Assembly: GCA_031260095.1 (NCBI GenBank)
Contig: JAIRKN010000046.1
Location: forward strand, 1 to 8,880
Direction of reading: 5' to 3'
DNA: 8,880 nucleotides
From: Tannerella sp.
GTDB taxonomy: Bacteria > Bacteroidota > Bacteroidia > Bacteroidales > Tannerellaceae
The notes under the pieces were generated by a model. The model made no database searches. It saw only the letters and a program-made list of their open reading frames with translations, and was not told the DNA's origin. This document shows positions 1 to 7,720 of this stretch, one piece after another; position 1 is the stretch's first letter, and each line of letters begins with the position of its first letter. The translations under genes and the position numbers were made by a program.

Positions 1-6
1 AAAGAT

Positions 7-627
7 ATGATTTTAAAGGAGAAAAGTACGGAGCAAACGATCCTCGAAGCGGCGGAATATGAATTTCTGGAAAAAGGATTCGACGCGGCTAAAACTACAA
101 AAATAGCGTCGCTTGCTGGCGTTACACACGCTATGCTGCATTATTATTTTCGTACGAAAGAGAATCTTTTTAATATGATTTTCGAGAAAAAAACAACACT
201 ATTGAAAGATTCCCTATTAAATTCGTTTGATAAACAGGATCTGCCTTTTTGTGAGAAGATACGGAATGGTATAGAAGCGCATTTTGACTTTTTAAAGGCG
301 AATCCGACGTTGCCGCGTTTCGTTGTGAATGAGTTAATAAATAAGCCTAAGCGAATGAAGCTATTTGAGAAGAAAATTAAAAAGGTGATAGGGGGCGTTT
401 TGGAGAGGCTTGCCGGCGAGATAGACCGGGAAGTTAAGAAGGGCACCATTAGCGCCGTCGATCCGGTTACTTTGCTGATAGATATAGCATCTATGAATGT
501 ATTTGTGTTTGCGGTGTTACCTCTTTTGCGGAATTTTGCCGTGGAGCCTTACGGTGGCGAGGAGGCATTTCTTGAGGCGCGTAAAAAAGAAAATGTGGAA
601 ATCATTATGAGGAGATTAAAAAAATGA
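7..627 (+). CDS. TetR/AcrR-family transcriptional regulator of the efflux operon (5' end possibly outside window)
   Basis: Predicted DNA-binding repressor that probably senses a compound exported by the downstream system. The N-terminal half has the TetR pattern: a first helix (ILEAAEYEFLEKGFDAAKTT, about residues 12-31), then a helix-turn-helix (IASLAGVTHAMLHYYFRTKE, about 33-52) with the family-typical YYF-x-x-KE-x-LF run. The remaining 150 residues are the variable ligand-binding domain, which I cannot assign to a subfamily. The length of 206 aa is normal for the family. The ATG at 7 gives a sensible N-terminus, but the frame is open to the window edge and only six bases precede it, so an upstream start cannot be excluded. 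Its stop overlaps the start of the TolC gene by four bases (ATGA), so regulator and exporter genes are co-transcribed and probably translationally coupled. Autoregulation is likely, but the promoter and operator lie outside the window. Confidence 0.9.
   Translation: MILKEKSTEQTILEAAEYEFLEKGFDAAKTTKIASLAGVTHAMLHYYFRTKENLFNMIFEKKTTLLKDSLLNSFDKQDLPFCEKIRNGIEAHFDFLKANPTLPRFVVNELINKPKRMKLFEKKIKKVIGGVLERLAGEIDREVKKGTISAVDPVTLLIDIASMNVFVFAVLPLLRNFAVEPYGGEEAFLEARKKENVEIIMRRLKK
610..614 (+). promoter_or_regulatory. Ribosome-binding site of the TolC-family gene
   Basis: AGGAG lies nine bases before the ATG at 624, inside the last codons of the TetR gene. It is the clearest Shine-Dalgarno match in this operon, where other genes have only A-rich leaders, and it supports the ATG that overlaps the TetR stop codon. 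Confidence 0.6.
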
Positions 628-2015
628 AACGTTTGATCTGGGCGCTGTTTTTTGTGACATCTTACATACATTCGCAGACGCAATATACGCTGGACGAATG
701 TCAGACGCTTGCACGTGAGAATTATCCGTTGATCAAACGATACGGGTTAATTGATAAAAGTACGGAATATTCCGTTGCGAACGCGTCTAAAGCGTATTTG
801 CCACAGCTCTCGCTTGTCGTGCAGGCTACTTACCAGAATGACGTCGCTATGTTCCCGGAGCAAATGGCCGCGATTTACGAACAGTTGGGTATGGATCTGA
901 AAGGATTGAACAAAGATCAGTATAAGGTAGCGCTGGAAGTGAACCAGATGATCTGGGACGGAGGTGTTACCCGCGCCGGGAAAGATATTTTAATTGCGGA
1001 AGGGAATGTTTCCGTTCAATCGGTGGAAGTTGAATTATATGAATTGCGCGAACGTATAAACCAGTTGTATTTTGGGATATTGGTTCTTGACGAACAGTTG
1101 CGTCTAAACGAACTGCTCCTGGCGCTTTTGCAAAGTAACTATCATACGGTGGAGGCGTATCTTAAAAACGGTATAGCCCTGCCGGGCGACCTTGACGCAA
1201 TAAAAGCGGAACGACTTTCCGTTTCGCAGCAACGGACACAGATAGAAAGTGCGGTTGAGGCCTTCCGCCGGATGCTTTCCGTGATGACGGGTAAGGCGAT
1301 CGGCGATACGGACGTTCTTGATAAACCGGAGGTAATAGCCGATATTGGGCCGTATGGTGCTATTGCATACGGGGCGTCTCTGTCTGCCGCCGATAGAGAG
1401 CGCACGGCAACGCATAAAGAGATTCTGTTATCGGATATTGGTAAAGGAATGTCTGCTGCCGGAAATGCTCGTCCCGAACTATGGCTTTTTGATGCGCAGG
1501 GTGCCCGGCTTGAAGCGCAGCAACGGGCGGTAAAGGCGTCGACAATGCCGCGTTTGGGCGTTTTTATACAGGGGTATTATGGGAATCCCGGCCTTAACTT
1601 ATTCAAAGATATGACCGAAGATAAATGGAGTTGGAACTATATTGCCGGATTGCGGTTACAATGGAATTTCGGAGCTTTTTATACGAAAAAAGGGGATATG
1701 CAAAAATTATCGATTGCCCGGCAGCAAGTAGATAATCGGAAAGAGGTATTTTTGTATCATAGCGGCCTGCAACAGATTCAACAGCAAAAGGCTATTGCAA
1801 AAATGCGGAAAGTAATGGCTGACGATAATGAAATAATAGAATTACGGACGTCCATTCGAACCGCTTCGGAAGCGAAATTTTCGAACGGGACAATTACCGT
1901 CGGCGAGTTGCTTCGCGATATAACGGCCGAAAGTCAGGCTTTGCTTAACAAATCGTTGCATGAACTTGAATGGCTGAAAAATATATATGAGTTGAAATAT
2001 ACGATGAATAATTAG
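624..2015 (+). CDS. TolC-family outer-membrane efflux channel
   Basis: Outer-membrane channel through which the ABC exporter would discharge its substrate. The 463-residue protein begins with a Sec signal peptide (KR, hydrophobic LIWALFFVT, likely cleavage near residues 17-18, S|Q). The mature N-terminus reads YTLDECQTLARENYP, the usual opening of the first OEP repeat. The rest consists of long helices rich in Gln, Glu, Ala and Leu, with two repeat units. Strand-like segments are seen near residues 50-65 (QLSLVVQATYQ) and 305-350 (PRLGVFIQGYYG... WNYIAGLRLQWNFG), as in TolC. Length is normal. It sits directly after the regulator and before the periplasmic adaptor, so the complete tripartite pump is encoded here. 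In E. coli ybhGFSR, by contrast, TolC is encoded elsewhere. The start overlaps the previous stop by four bases. Confidence 0.93.
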   Translation: MKRLIWALFFVTSYIHSQTQYTLDECQTLARENYPLIKRYGLIDKSTEYSVANASKAYLPQLSLVVQATYQNDVAMFPEQMAAIYEQLGMDLKGLNKDQYKVALEVNQMIWDGGVTRAGKDILIAEGNVSVQSVEVELYELRERINQLYFGILVLDEQLRLNELLLALLQSNYHTVEAYLKNGIALPGDLDAIKAERLSVSQQRTQIESAVEAFRRMLSVMTGKAIGDTDVLDKPEVIADIGPYGAIAYGASLSAADRERTATHKEILLSDIGKGMSAAGNARPELWLFDAQGARLEAQQRAVKASTMPRLGVFIQGYYGNPGLNLFKDMTEDKWSWNYIAGLRLQWNFGAFYTKKGDMQKLSIARQQVDNRKEVFLYHSGLQQIQQQKAIAKMRKVMADDNEIIELRTSIRTASEAKFSNGTITVGELLRDITAESQALLNKSLHELEWLKNIYELKYTMNN

Positions 2016-2051
2016 CGCTTAACGGTTGTGACGAATAAGAAATAATTAAAT

Positions 2052-3038
2052 ATGGTTATGGGCGTAAAAGGATTTAAAACAAAGCAGGCGGGAAAGGAGA
2101 TCCGCCGGAAAAACGGAATACTTTTCAGAGGACATGGAAATAGATTTGCCGTTTTATGTGTCATTATGTTTTGTGTCGGGATCTGGTTTCCTTCTTGCGG
2201 TAAGAAGCAGCATTACTTTGATGCTACGGGGACTTTTGAGGCGACCGAAGTGACGGTTTCGAGCGAAGTTGCAGGACGAATACTTTCATTTGACGTAAGC
2301 GAGGGCAGGGAAGTCGCTGCCGGGGAAAGCGTTGGAATTATCGATACGGTTCAGTTATACCTGACGAAGCTGCAACTCATGAAAAACATTTCGTCCGTCA
2401 GGAGTAATCGTCCTGACGTCGGCAAACAAATAGCGGCTATCGTAGAACAGATTTCAAAACAAAAAAAAGAACGTACACGTGTGGAGAATTTACTGAAGGC
2501 TGACGCGGCAACCCAAAAGCAACTCGATGACGTTCTCTCGGCGATATCCGTACTCGAAAGTCAATTAGCAGCGTTACAGTCATCGCTTCAAAATAACATT
2601 TCGAGCGTTGATGCGCAAAGCTCGGCCATAGAAATACAGATCGCGCAGATAGACGATAAGTTGTCGAAATGTGTCATATCTTCACCGATTACAGGCGTTG
2701 TGTTAGCGAAATATGCGGAGGCGGGCGAGTTGGCCGTTACTGCTAAACCGTTGTTTAAGGTGGCGGATACGAAGCGTCTTTTTCTGCGCGCTTATCTCAC
2801 CTTGCCGCAACTTAAAGATGTTGAGCTTGGGCGTCAGGTGAAAGTTTTTGCCGATTTCGGTGGCGATAACCGCCGCGAGTATGAAGGCCGGATATCATGG
2901 ATCTCTACGAAAAGTGAATTTACGCCGAGAAATATTCAGGCAAAAGACGAGCGGGAAAATCTTGTTTATGCCGTCAAAGTGGCGATTGAAAACGACGGAT
3001 ATGTGAAGATTGGAATGTATGGGGAACTGGTTTTTTAA
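2052..3038 (+). CDS. HlyD/YbhG-type periplasmic adaptor (membrane fusion protein), predicted lipoprotein
   Basis: Adaptor linking the inner-membrane ABC transporter to the TolC channel. An unusually long basic n-region (about 31 residues) precedes a hydrophobic stretch ending in FPSC, so Cys49 is a likely lipidation site, followed by GKK. The first biotinyl-lipoyl half-motif is at about 67-97 (VSSEVAGRILSFDVSEGREV). A Gln/Lys-rich coiled-coil hairpin spans about 100-205. The second half-motif (ISSPITGVVLAKYAEAGELA) and a beta-barrel follow. The segment SEFTPRNIQAKDERENLVYA near 288-307 is typical of the YbhG/YhiI branch of adaptors (from memory of the family). The gene follows the TolC stop by 36 bases. 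ATG codons at 2052 and 2058 are both possible starts, and no strong ribosome-binding site separates them. Confidence 0.92.
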   Translation: MVMGVKGFKTKQAGKEIRRKNGILFRGHGNRFAVLCVIMFCVGIWFPSCGKKQHYFDATGTFEATEVTVSSEVAGRILSFDVSEGREVAAGESVGIIDTVQLYLTKLQLMKNISSVRSNRPDVGKQIAAIVEQISKQKKERTRVENLLKADAATQKQLDDVLSAISVLESQLAALQSSLQNNISSVDAQSSAIEIQIAQIDDKLSKCVISSPITGVVLAKYAEAGELAVTAKPLFKVADTKRLFLRAYLTLPQLKDVELGRQVKVFADFGGDNRREYEGRISWISTKSEFTPRNIQAKDERENLVYAVKVAIENDGYVKIGMYGELVF

Positions 3039-3093
3039 AACATCCGCCAGGGGGTATGTGTGAAATAGTATTTTTAATTGAAATTTATTGGCG

Positions 3094-4002
3094 ATGCTTG
3101 CGGTTTCAGCTCGGAATATAAAAAAGAACTATGGTAAGACGGAAGCTCTGAGAGGGTTGTCGTTTGAGGTGAAAAGAGGGGAATTGTTTGGTATTATCGG
3201 TCCTGACGGGGCAGGTAAAACGACATTATTCCGTATCCTTGCGACGTTGCTGACTGCCGACGAAGGCGTCGCTTATGTCGAGGGTTTTGACGTTTTGCCT
3301 GATTATAAGGCCATCCGACAACTTGTAGGGTATATGCCGGGTCGGTTTTCGTTATATCATGATTTGACGGTCGAAGAAAATTTATCCTTTTTCGCCGCCG
3401 TCTATGGAACGACAATAAAGGCAAATTATGTGTTTATCCGTGATATTTACCGGCAATTAGAGCCTTTTAAAAACCGCCGTGCAGGGAAATTGTCCGGTGG
3501 GATGAAGCAAAAACTCGCCTTGTGCTGCGCATTGATACATAAACCCTCGACGCTCTTTCTTGATGAGCCGACAACAGGCGTCGACCCTGTGAGCCGTAAG
3601 GAGTTCTGGCAGGCACTCCGCCGTCTGCAGGAACAAAATATTACCATTCTTGTAAGTACGCCTTACATGGATGAGGCGACTCTTTGCGACCGCATTGCAT
3701 TGATGCGCGAAGGAACGTTTCTTACGATTGATACGCCCGCCGGTATTGTGGAAAAATTCGACGATTCCCTGTATGCTGTCGTTTCGGCAGATATGTCGCG
3801 GTTACTCTATGATTTGCGGCGTATGCCGGAAGTGAAAAACTGTTATGCTTTCGGCGATGTCCACCATGTAGCGATGACGCCGGATGCAGATGCATCCGTG
3901 TTGGGAAACCGCTTAAAGAAAGAAGGATATGCGGAGGTTGAGATCCGTCCGGTAAAGCCGACTGTCGAAGATTGTTTTATCGCGCTTAACCGTGTCCGAT
4001 AA
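3094..4002 (+). CDS. ABC-2 exporter ATPase subunit A, with altered Q-loop and H-loop
   Basis: Cytoplasmic nucleotide-binding subunit, 302 aa from the chosen start. Walker A is GPDGAGKT (36-43), the signature is LSGGM (133-137), and Walker B is TLFLDE (153-158) followed by PTTGVDP. Two normally invariant positions are changed: the Q-loop reads YMPGRFSLY, with Gly83 where Gln is expected, and the switch reads STPYMDEA, with Pro190 instead of His. The residues after about 225 form the C-terminal extension seen in DrrA/YbhF-like ATPases. It corresponds to the N-terminal half of the double ATPase YbhF. An in-frame TGA at 3079-3081 limits the start to TTG 3088 or ATG 3094. I chose the ATG because MLAVSARNIKKNYG fits the family N-terminus. 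No clear ribosome-binding site is present in the 55-base gap after the adaptor gene. Confidence 0.93.
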   Translation: MLAVSARNIKKNYGKTEALRGLSFEVKRGELFGIIGPDGAGKTTLFRILATLLTADEGVAYVEGFDVLPDYKAIRQLVGYMPGRFSLYHDLTVEENLSFFAAVYGTTIKANYVFIRDIYRQLEPFKNRRAGKLSGGMKQKLALCCALIHKPSTLFLDEPTTGVDPVSRKEFWQALRRLQEQNITILVSTPYMDEATLCDRIALMREGTFLTIDTPAGIVEKFDDSLYAVVSADMSRLLYDLRRMPEVKNCYAFGDVHHVAMTPDADASVLGNRLKKEGYAEVEIRPVKPTVEDCFIALNRVR

Positions 4003-4023
4003 ATAACCATAGAAGATATATGT

Positions 4024-4779
4024 ATGAATAAGGGAAAGAGTGATTATGTCATAGAAACGTGCGGCCTGACCAAGCGTTTTGGAGATTTTACAGCGGTGAA
4101 TGCGATTTCTTTCACGGTGTCTGAAGGGGAGATTTTTGGTTTTCTCGGCGCAAACGGTGCGGGGAAAACTACGGCGATGCGTATGCTTTGCGGGTTAAGT
4201 AAGCCCACTTCGGGATCTGCTTCGGTTGCAGGATATGACGTCGCCCGTGATCCCGAAAATGTGAAGCGCCATATCGGTTATATGAGCCAACGTTTTTCGT
4301 TGTATGAAGATTTGAAAGTGTGGGAGAATATACGTCTTTTCGCCGGTATCTACGGCGTACCGGAAAAAGAGATACCGGACCGGACGGACGCTTTGCTTGA
4401 CGAGCTTGATTTTATGAATAAACGGGAAACGCTTGTAAAGTCGTTACCGCTTGGCTGGAAACAAAAACTGGCTTTTTCCGTGTCAATATTTCATGAGCCT
4501 AAGATTGTTTTCCTGGATGAACCTACCGGAGGGGTAGATCCTGCCGTACGCCGTCAGTTCTGGGAATTGATTTACAGAGCGGCAGACAGGGGTATCACGG
4601 TGTTTGTGACGACGCATTACATGGACGAAGCGGAGTATTGTCGCCGTGTGTCCATCATGGTTGATGGTAAAATAGAAGCGATGGATACGCCCGGGAATCT
4701 GAAGTCCGGCTTCGGCGCGTCTTCGATGGATGAAGTGTTTTATTTGCTCGCAAGAAAAGCGACGAGAACCGATGGTTGA
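4024..4779 (+). CDS. ABC-2 exporter ATPase subunit B, with degenerate signature motif
   Basis: Second nucleotide-binding subunit, 251 aa, corresponding to the C-terminal half of YbhF. Walker A is GANGAGKT (42-49), the Q-loop Gln is present (Gln89 in YMSQRFSLYEDL), Walker B is IVFLDE (161-166) followed by PTGGVDP, and the switch His is present (His198 in TTHYMDEA). The ABC signature, however, reads LPLGW (141-145) instead of LSGG-like. From memory this variant is common in C-terminal halves of YbhF/RbbA-type double ATPases. The defect is complementary to that of subunit A, which argues for a heterodimer. It starts 21 bases after subunit A, and its 3' end overlaps the first permease gene if that gene starts at 4772. 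It has no long C-terminal extension. Confidence 0.93.
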   Translation: MNKGKSDYVIETCGLTKRFGDFTAVNAISFTVSEGEIFGFLGANGAGKTTAMRMLCGLSKPTSGSASVAGYDVARDPENVKRHIGYMSQRFSLYEDLKVWENIRLFAGIYGVPEKEIPDRTDALLDELDFMNKRETLVKSLPLGWKQKLAFSVSIFHEPKIVFLDEPTGGVDPAVRRQFWELIYRAADRGITVFVTTHYMDEAEYCRRVSIMVDGKIEAMDTPGNLKSGFGASSMDEVFYLLARKATRTDG

Positions 4780-5965
4780 GATGAGCGATTTGAGTACATA
4801 CGGGGAGGCTGGATACGGCAAATCGGGACAAAGGGGAGCATCTTGCGGGCATTCCGGACGGAAAGTTGTATTTTCTGCTTTTGTAAAGAAAGAGTTTTTT
4901 CATATCTTTCGCGATAAGAGGACGATCCTTATTCTGCTTGGGATGCCGGTTGTCCAGATTATTTTGTTTGGATTCGCCCTTTCTACGGAGATTAAAAATG
5001 TAAATGTAGCGGTCTTGGTTCCCGTTCATGATGAAACGACGCGTCAACTTATTGAGCGGGTAGATGCCGGCGAATGTTTTTCCGTGAAAACATGGCTTTC
5101 CTCGCCGGATGAAATAGACAAAACGTTCCAGGGAGGTATTGCCGATTTGGTGATCGCTTTCAGTCCTCATTTCGAGAATAACTTATTCGCTGTCGAAGGC
5201 TCGCAGATACAACTTATTGCGGATGCCGCCGATGTGAATACGGCCATTGCCGCTACGTCGTATATTTCGAGTATAGTCCAAAGTTTCTTTGCCGAAAAAT
5301 TTCCGGGGACGGCGGCGCGCGGCATACAGCCCAACGTCCGCATGCTCTATAACCCGCAGATGAAAAGCGCATACACATTTGTGCCGGGGGTGATGGGATT
5401 GATAATGATTCTTATCTGTGCAATGATGACGTCCGTTTCCATCGTCAGAGAGAAGGAGAGCGGAACGATGGAGGTATTGCTTGTGTCGCCTGTTCGCCCG
5501 ATATATATTATCCTGTCCAAGATGGTGCCTTATTTTGTCTTGTCGTGTGTAAGTTTTTCACTGATCCTTATTTTGTCGGTATTTCTGCTCGACATTCCGG
5601 TGGAGGGAAGTCTTACCGGGCTTTGCGTTTTGTCATTGCTGTATATCATTGTCTCGTTATCGTTGGGATTGTTGATATCAACCGTCGTAAATACCCAGGT
5701 AGCGGCTATGTTAAGTTCGGGAATGGCGCTTATGATGCCGGTAATATTCCTTTCGGGGATGATCTTTCCGGTTGAGAATATGCCGGGGGTTTTACGGTGG
5801 ATGTCCCATCTTGTTCCTGCGTACTGGTATATTGCCGCTGTTAAGAAACTTATGATCGAAGGACTGTCGGTTTCGTATGTGCTCAAAGAATTTTTCATTC
5901 TCCTGGCAATGGCTTTGTTGTTGATAAGAGTAAGTCTTAAGAAATTTAAATACAGATTGGGATGA
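4772..5965 (+). CDS. ABC-2 type transporter permease 1 (YbhS/YbhR/YhhJ-like)
   Basis: Inner-membrane subunit, 397 aa from ATG 4772. After a hydrophilic 30-residue N-terminus comes an amphipathic stretch (FVKKEFFHIFRDKR) and one membrane span (about 51-70). A large extracytoplasmic domain covers about 71-200, and five more spans lie near 203-224, 251-274, 281-304, 309-332 and 368-386. The loop REKESGTMEVLLVSPV (226-241) is the conserved coupling segment of ABC-2 permeases that contacts the ATPases. This layout is that of the ABC2_membrane_3 group. The reading frame also has an ATG at 4730, deep inside the ATPase gene; this is less likely. ATG 4772 overlaps the ATPase stop by eight bases, and ATG 4781 is a close alternative. 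It pairs with the following permease to form the heterodimeric channel. Confidence 0.92.
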   Translation: MVEMSDLSTYGEAGYGKSGQRGASCGHSGRKVVFSAFVKKEFFHIFRDKRTILILLGMPVVQIILFGFALSTEIKNVNVAVLVPVHDETTRQLIERVDAGECFSVKTWLSSPDEIDKTFQGGIADLVIAFSPHFENNLFAVEGSQIQLIADAADVNTAIAATSYISSIVQSFFAEKFPGTAARGIQPNVRMLYNPQMKSAYTFVPGVMGLIMILICAMMTSVSIVREKESGTMEVLLVSPVRPIYIILSKMVPYFVLSCVSFSLILILSVFLLDIPVEGSLTGLCVLSLLYIIVSLSLGLLISTVVNTQVAAMLSSGMALMMPVIFLSGMIFPVENMPGVLRWMSHLVPAYWYIAAVKKLMIEGLSVSYVLKEFFILLAMALLLIRVSLKKFKYRLG

Positions 5966-7056
5966 TACTGAAATATTTGTTGGAAAAAGAGTTTAAACAA
6001 TTCTTCCGCAATCGGTTTTTGCCGCGGCTGACTGTACTCTTTCCGGTAATGGTGATGCTGGTTATACCGTGGATTACGACGATGGATATAAAAAATATTC
6101 GCGTGGTCGTGGCCGATTCGGATCGTAGCGCGTACTCGGAACAGCTTGTGCGCGATATCGACGCCTCCTCCTATTTCATCCTTGAAGGTGTTTTCGACAG
6201 TTATGACGCTGCATTGATGAAAATAGAATACGGCTTAGCCGATGCGATTGTGGAAATACCTTACGGATTTGAAAAAGACCTGGTGATAAGCGGGACGACT
6301 CCCGTGCAGTTATCGATCAATACGGTTAACGGTACGAAGGGCGTTTTGGGTAGCGGTTATCTAAGGAGCGTTATGACGGCTTTTTCACAAAAAATGGCTT
6401 CCAAAATATCGGTGCCCCATATTGACCTCATCATACTGAATCGTTATAATCCGTTGCTGGATTATAAAATGTTTATGATTCCTGCGTTGATGATTATATT
6501 ATTGATTGTCATGTGCGGTTTTCTTCCTACGCTGAATATCGTGAGTGAAAAGGAGCGCGGAACGATTGAGCAGATGAATGTAACGCCGGTGTCGAAGTTT
6601 ATGTTTATATTCGCCAAACTGATACCATACTGGCTGATAGGGATGGCGATTCTTACGGTTTGTATGGCGTTGGCTTATTTCATTTATGGATTATATCCTA
6701 AAGGAAATGTGCTGATCATCTATTTGTTTTCGTTTCTTTTCGTGTTGTCGATGTCAGGATTGGGACTTGTTGTTTCGAACTATTCGAACACCATGCAGCA
6801 AGCGATGTTTGTGATGTTTTTCTTTGTGATGATATTTCAATTGATGAGTGGCCTGTTAACGCCTATCCGTTCGATGCCCGAATGGGCGCAGTGGATAACG
6901 CTTTTCAATCCTCCGCGTTATTTCGTCCGGATGATGCGTCTCATATATCTGAAAGGAGGTGGCATGGCCGATTTGACGACCGAGTTTTTCGCCCTGCTCG
7001 GATTTGTGATATTCTTTGGCCTGTGGGCCGTTATGAGTTACAGAAAGAGGGAATGA
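5962..7056 (+). CDS. ABC-2 type transporter permease 2 (YbhS/YbhR/YhhJ-like)
   Basis: Second inner-membrane subunit, 364 aa, with the same plan as its neighbour: a cytoplasmic KEFKQFFRNR segment, a first span at about 22-39, an extracytoplasmic domain at about 40-168, and five C-terminal spans near 170-190, 215-242, 251-271, 279-300 and 342-358. The coupling loop is SEKERGTIEQMNVTPV (195-210). Hallmark residues near the last loop (LTPIRSMPEWAQWITLFNPP) match the corresponding PVENMPGVLRWMSHLVP of permease 1, so the two are paralogues. The ATG overlaps the previous stop as ATGA, indicating translational coupling and balanced synthesis. It is the last gene of the operon, and its stop lies in the ascending arm of a weak terminator hairpin. 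Confidence 0.92.
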   Translation: MILKYLLEKEFKQFFRNRFLPRLTVLFPVMVMLVIPWITTMDIKNIRVVVADSDRSAYSEQLVRDIDASSYFILEGVFDSYDAALMKIEYGLADAIVEIPYGFEKDLVISGTTPVQLSINTVNGTKGVLGSGYLRSVMTAFSQKMASKISVPHIDLIILNRYNPLLDYKMFMIPALMIILLIVMCGFLPTLNIVSEKERGTIEQMNVTPVSKFMFIFAKLIPYWLIGMAILTVCMALAYFIYGLYPKGNVLIIYLFSFLFVLSMSGLGLVVSNYSNTMQQAMFVMFFFVMIFQLMSGLLTPIRSMPEWAQWITLFNPPRYFVRMMRLIYLKGGGMADLTTEFFALLGFVIFFGLWAVMSYRKRE

Positions 7057-7078
7057 CGCCATCTGTCCGTCATTTTTT
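7052..7078 (+). terminator. Weak intrinsic terminator of the efflux operon
   Basis: AATGACG (7052-7058) pairs perfectly with CGTCATT (7068-7074) around a nine-base loop, and the run of six T extends to 7078. Flanking G residues at 7050-7051 could add G-U pairs. The ascending arm overlaps the stop codon of permease 2. The stem is short and moderately AT-rich, so it may be leaky. Placement right after the last operon gene is its main support. Confidence 0.45.
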
Positions 7079-7081
7079 GTC

Positions 7082-7110
7082 GAGAGCGTAGCGACGAAGT
7101 CCCGGCGGGG
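7082..7110 (+). other. GC-rich segment at the break point of the esterase remnant
   Basis: A GC-rich stretch (starts GAGAGCGTAGCGACGAAG, ends CCCGGCGGGG) sits between the operon terminator and the first recognisable esterase residues, in otherwise AT-rich intergenic DNA. It contains the in-frame TAG. It may mark the deletion or insertion junction. I recognise no named element. Confidence 0.3.
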
Positions 7111-7595
7111 ATATATTATTCCGTATAAGGGATAAGATAATGAGCGACAATATTATGTACATTATGGACAGAGTTGCCGTTGGGGATAAGATTGTATTAA
7201 TGGCTCACTTCGGACATTTGGCCCGGAGAAAATTGCCGAGGCCTTCTGCTGGCGGTTATCTTTCGGAAAGATATGGAGATGAATATGCCGTTATCGGGTT
7301 ATTTGTCGGTGAAGGAACATATCATACCCGTCATATTCACGGATTTGACAGCGTGGCGAGAGCGGATAAATATCCATTATCCAAGCCGACAGGTAAAAGT
7401 CTTGAGCAATTATGTTCGTTGATGGATAAAAAGGAGTTTTATATTAACGAAGTTTGTTTACTGAGTGTGTTAGATAAAGTATTATACGGCAGAAGCGCCG
7501 GCAGTCGCTATAACGTTATGCAGTTTGAGCCGATCAATCTGCGGAAAGAACTGGATATTGTCTGGTTTACGAAAGAAAGTTACGGCGAACAATAA
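7110..7595 (+). pseudogene. C-terminal remnant of an erythromycin esterase-family protein
   Basis: An ATG at 7140 opens a 151-residue frame (MSDNIMYIMDRVAVGDKIVL...) that resembles only the last third of the EreA/EreB superfamily (full length about 400 aa). The match includes KIVLMAHFGHL, with the His-x-x-His pair (His23 and His26) that corresponds to two active-site histidines of EreB. It also includes GGYLSERYGDEYAVIGLFVGEGTY and the C-terminal ELDIVWFTKES. The frame remains open upstream to a TAG at 7089-7091. The in-frame residues just before the ATG read ILFRIRDKI, and RDK-x-M-x-x-N is family-typical, so similarity runs past the apparent start. The N-terminal two thirds, including the catalytic Glu/His of the family, are absent, with no room for them before the preceding gene. 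I infer a deletion remnant. An AAGGG lies about 8 bases before the ATG, so a fragment could still be translated. Confidence 0.7.
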
Positions 7596-7720
7596 ATCAT
7601 TATTCCATGAATCCTGAAAATATTCCCCATTTATCCAATGCCCAATATTAGCAGTGCACAGTTGTATGTCGAGGTAGATGACTATTTTTATGTATTTTTC
7701 ATTTGTATAAGGAAGATATG

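Noticed and set aside
1104..1545. Several open frames of 60-100 codons on both strands within the TolC gene.
   Set aside because: They are out-of-frame shadows of a gene with a signal peptide and clear family features; none shows a domain or start signal.
4730..4771. Upstream start ATG 4730 for permease 1, adding 14 residues.
   Set aside because: It would overlap the ATPase gene by 50 bases and adds a non-family N-terminus (MKCFICSQEKRREP). ATG 4772 or 4781 fits operon spacing better.
3094..4779. The idea that the two ATPases are the exporter for the GG-leader protein.
   Set aside because: Neither has a C39 peptidase domain or fused membrane domain, and the operon is separated from the leader gene by a terminator and about 900 bases.
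4655..5170. A 171-codon minus-strand open frame across the ATPase B/permease 1 junction.
   Set aside because: It is antisense to two well-supported genes, has a biased basic/serine composition and no recognisable family.
7140..7595. Reading the 151-residue frame as an intact small gene of unknown function.
   Set aside because: Family-like residues continue upstream of its ATG and the N-terminal catalytic part of the family is missing, so a truncated remnant explains it better.
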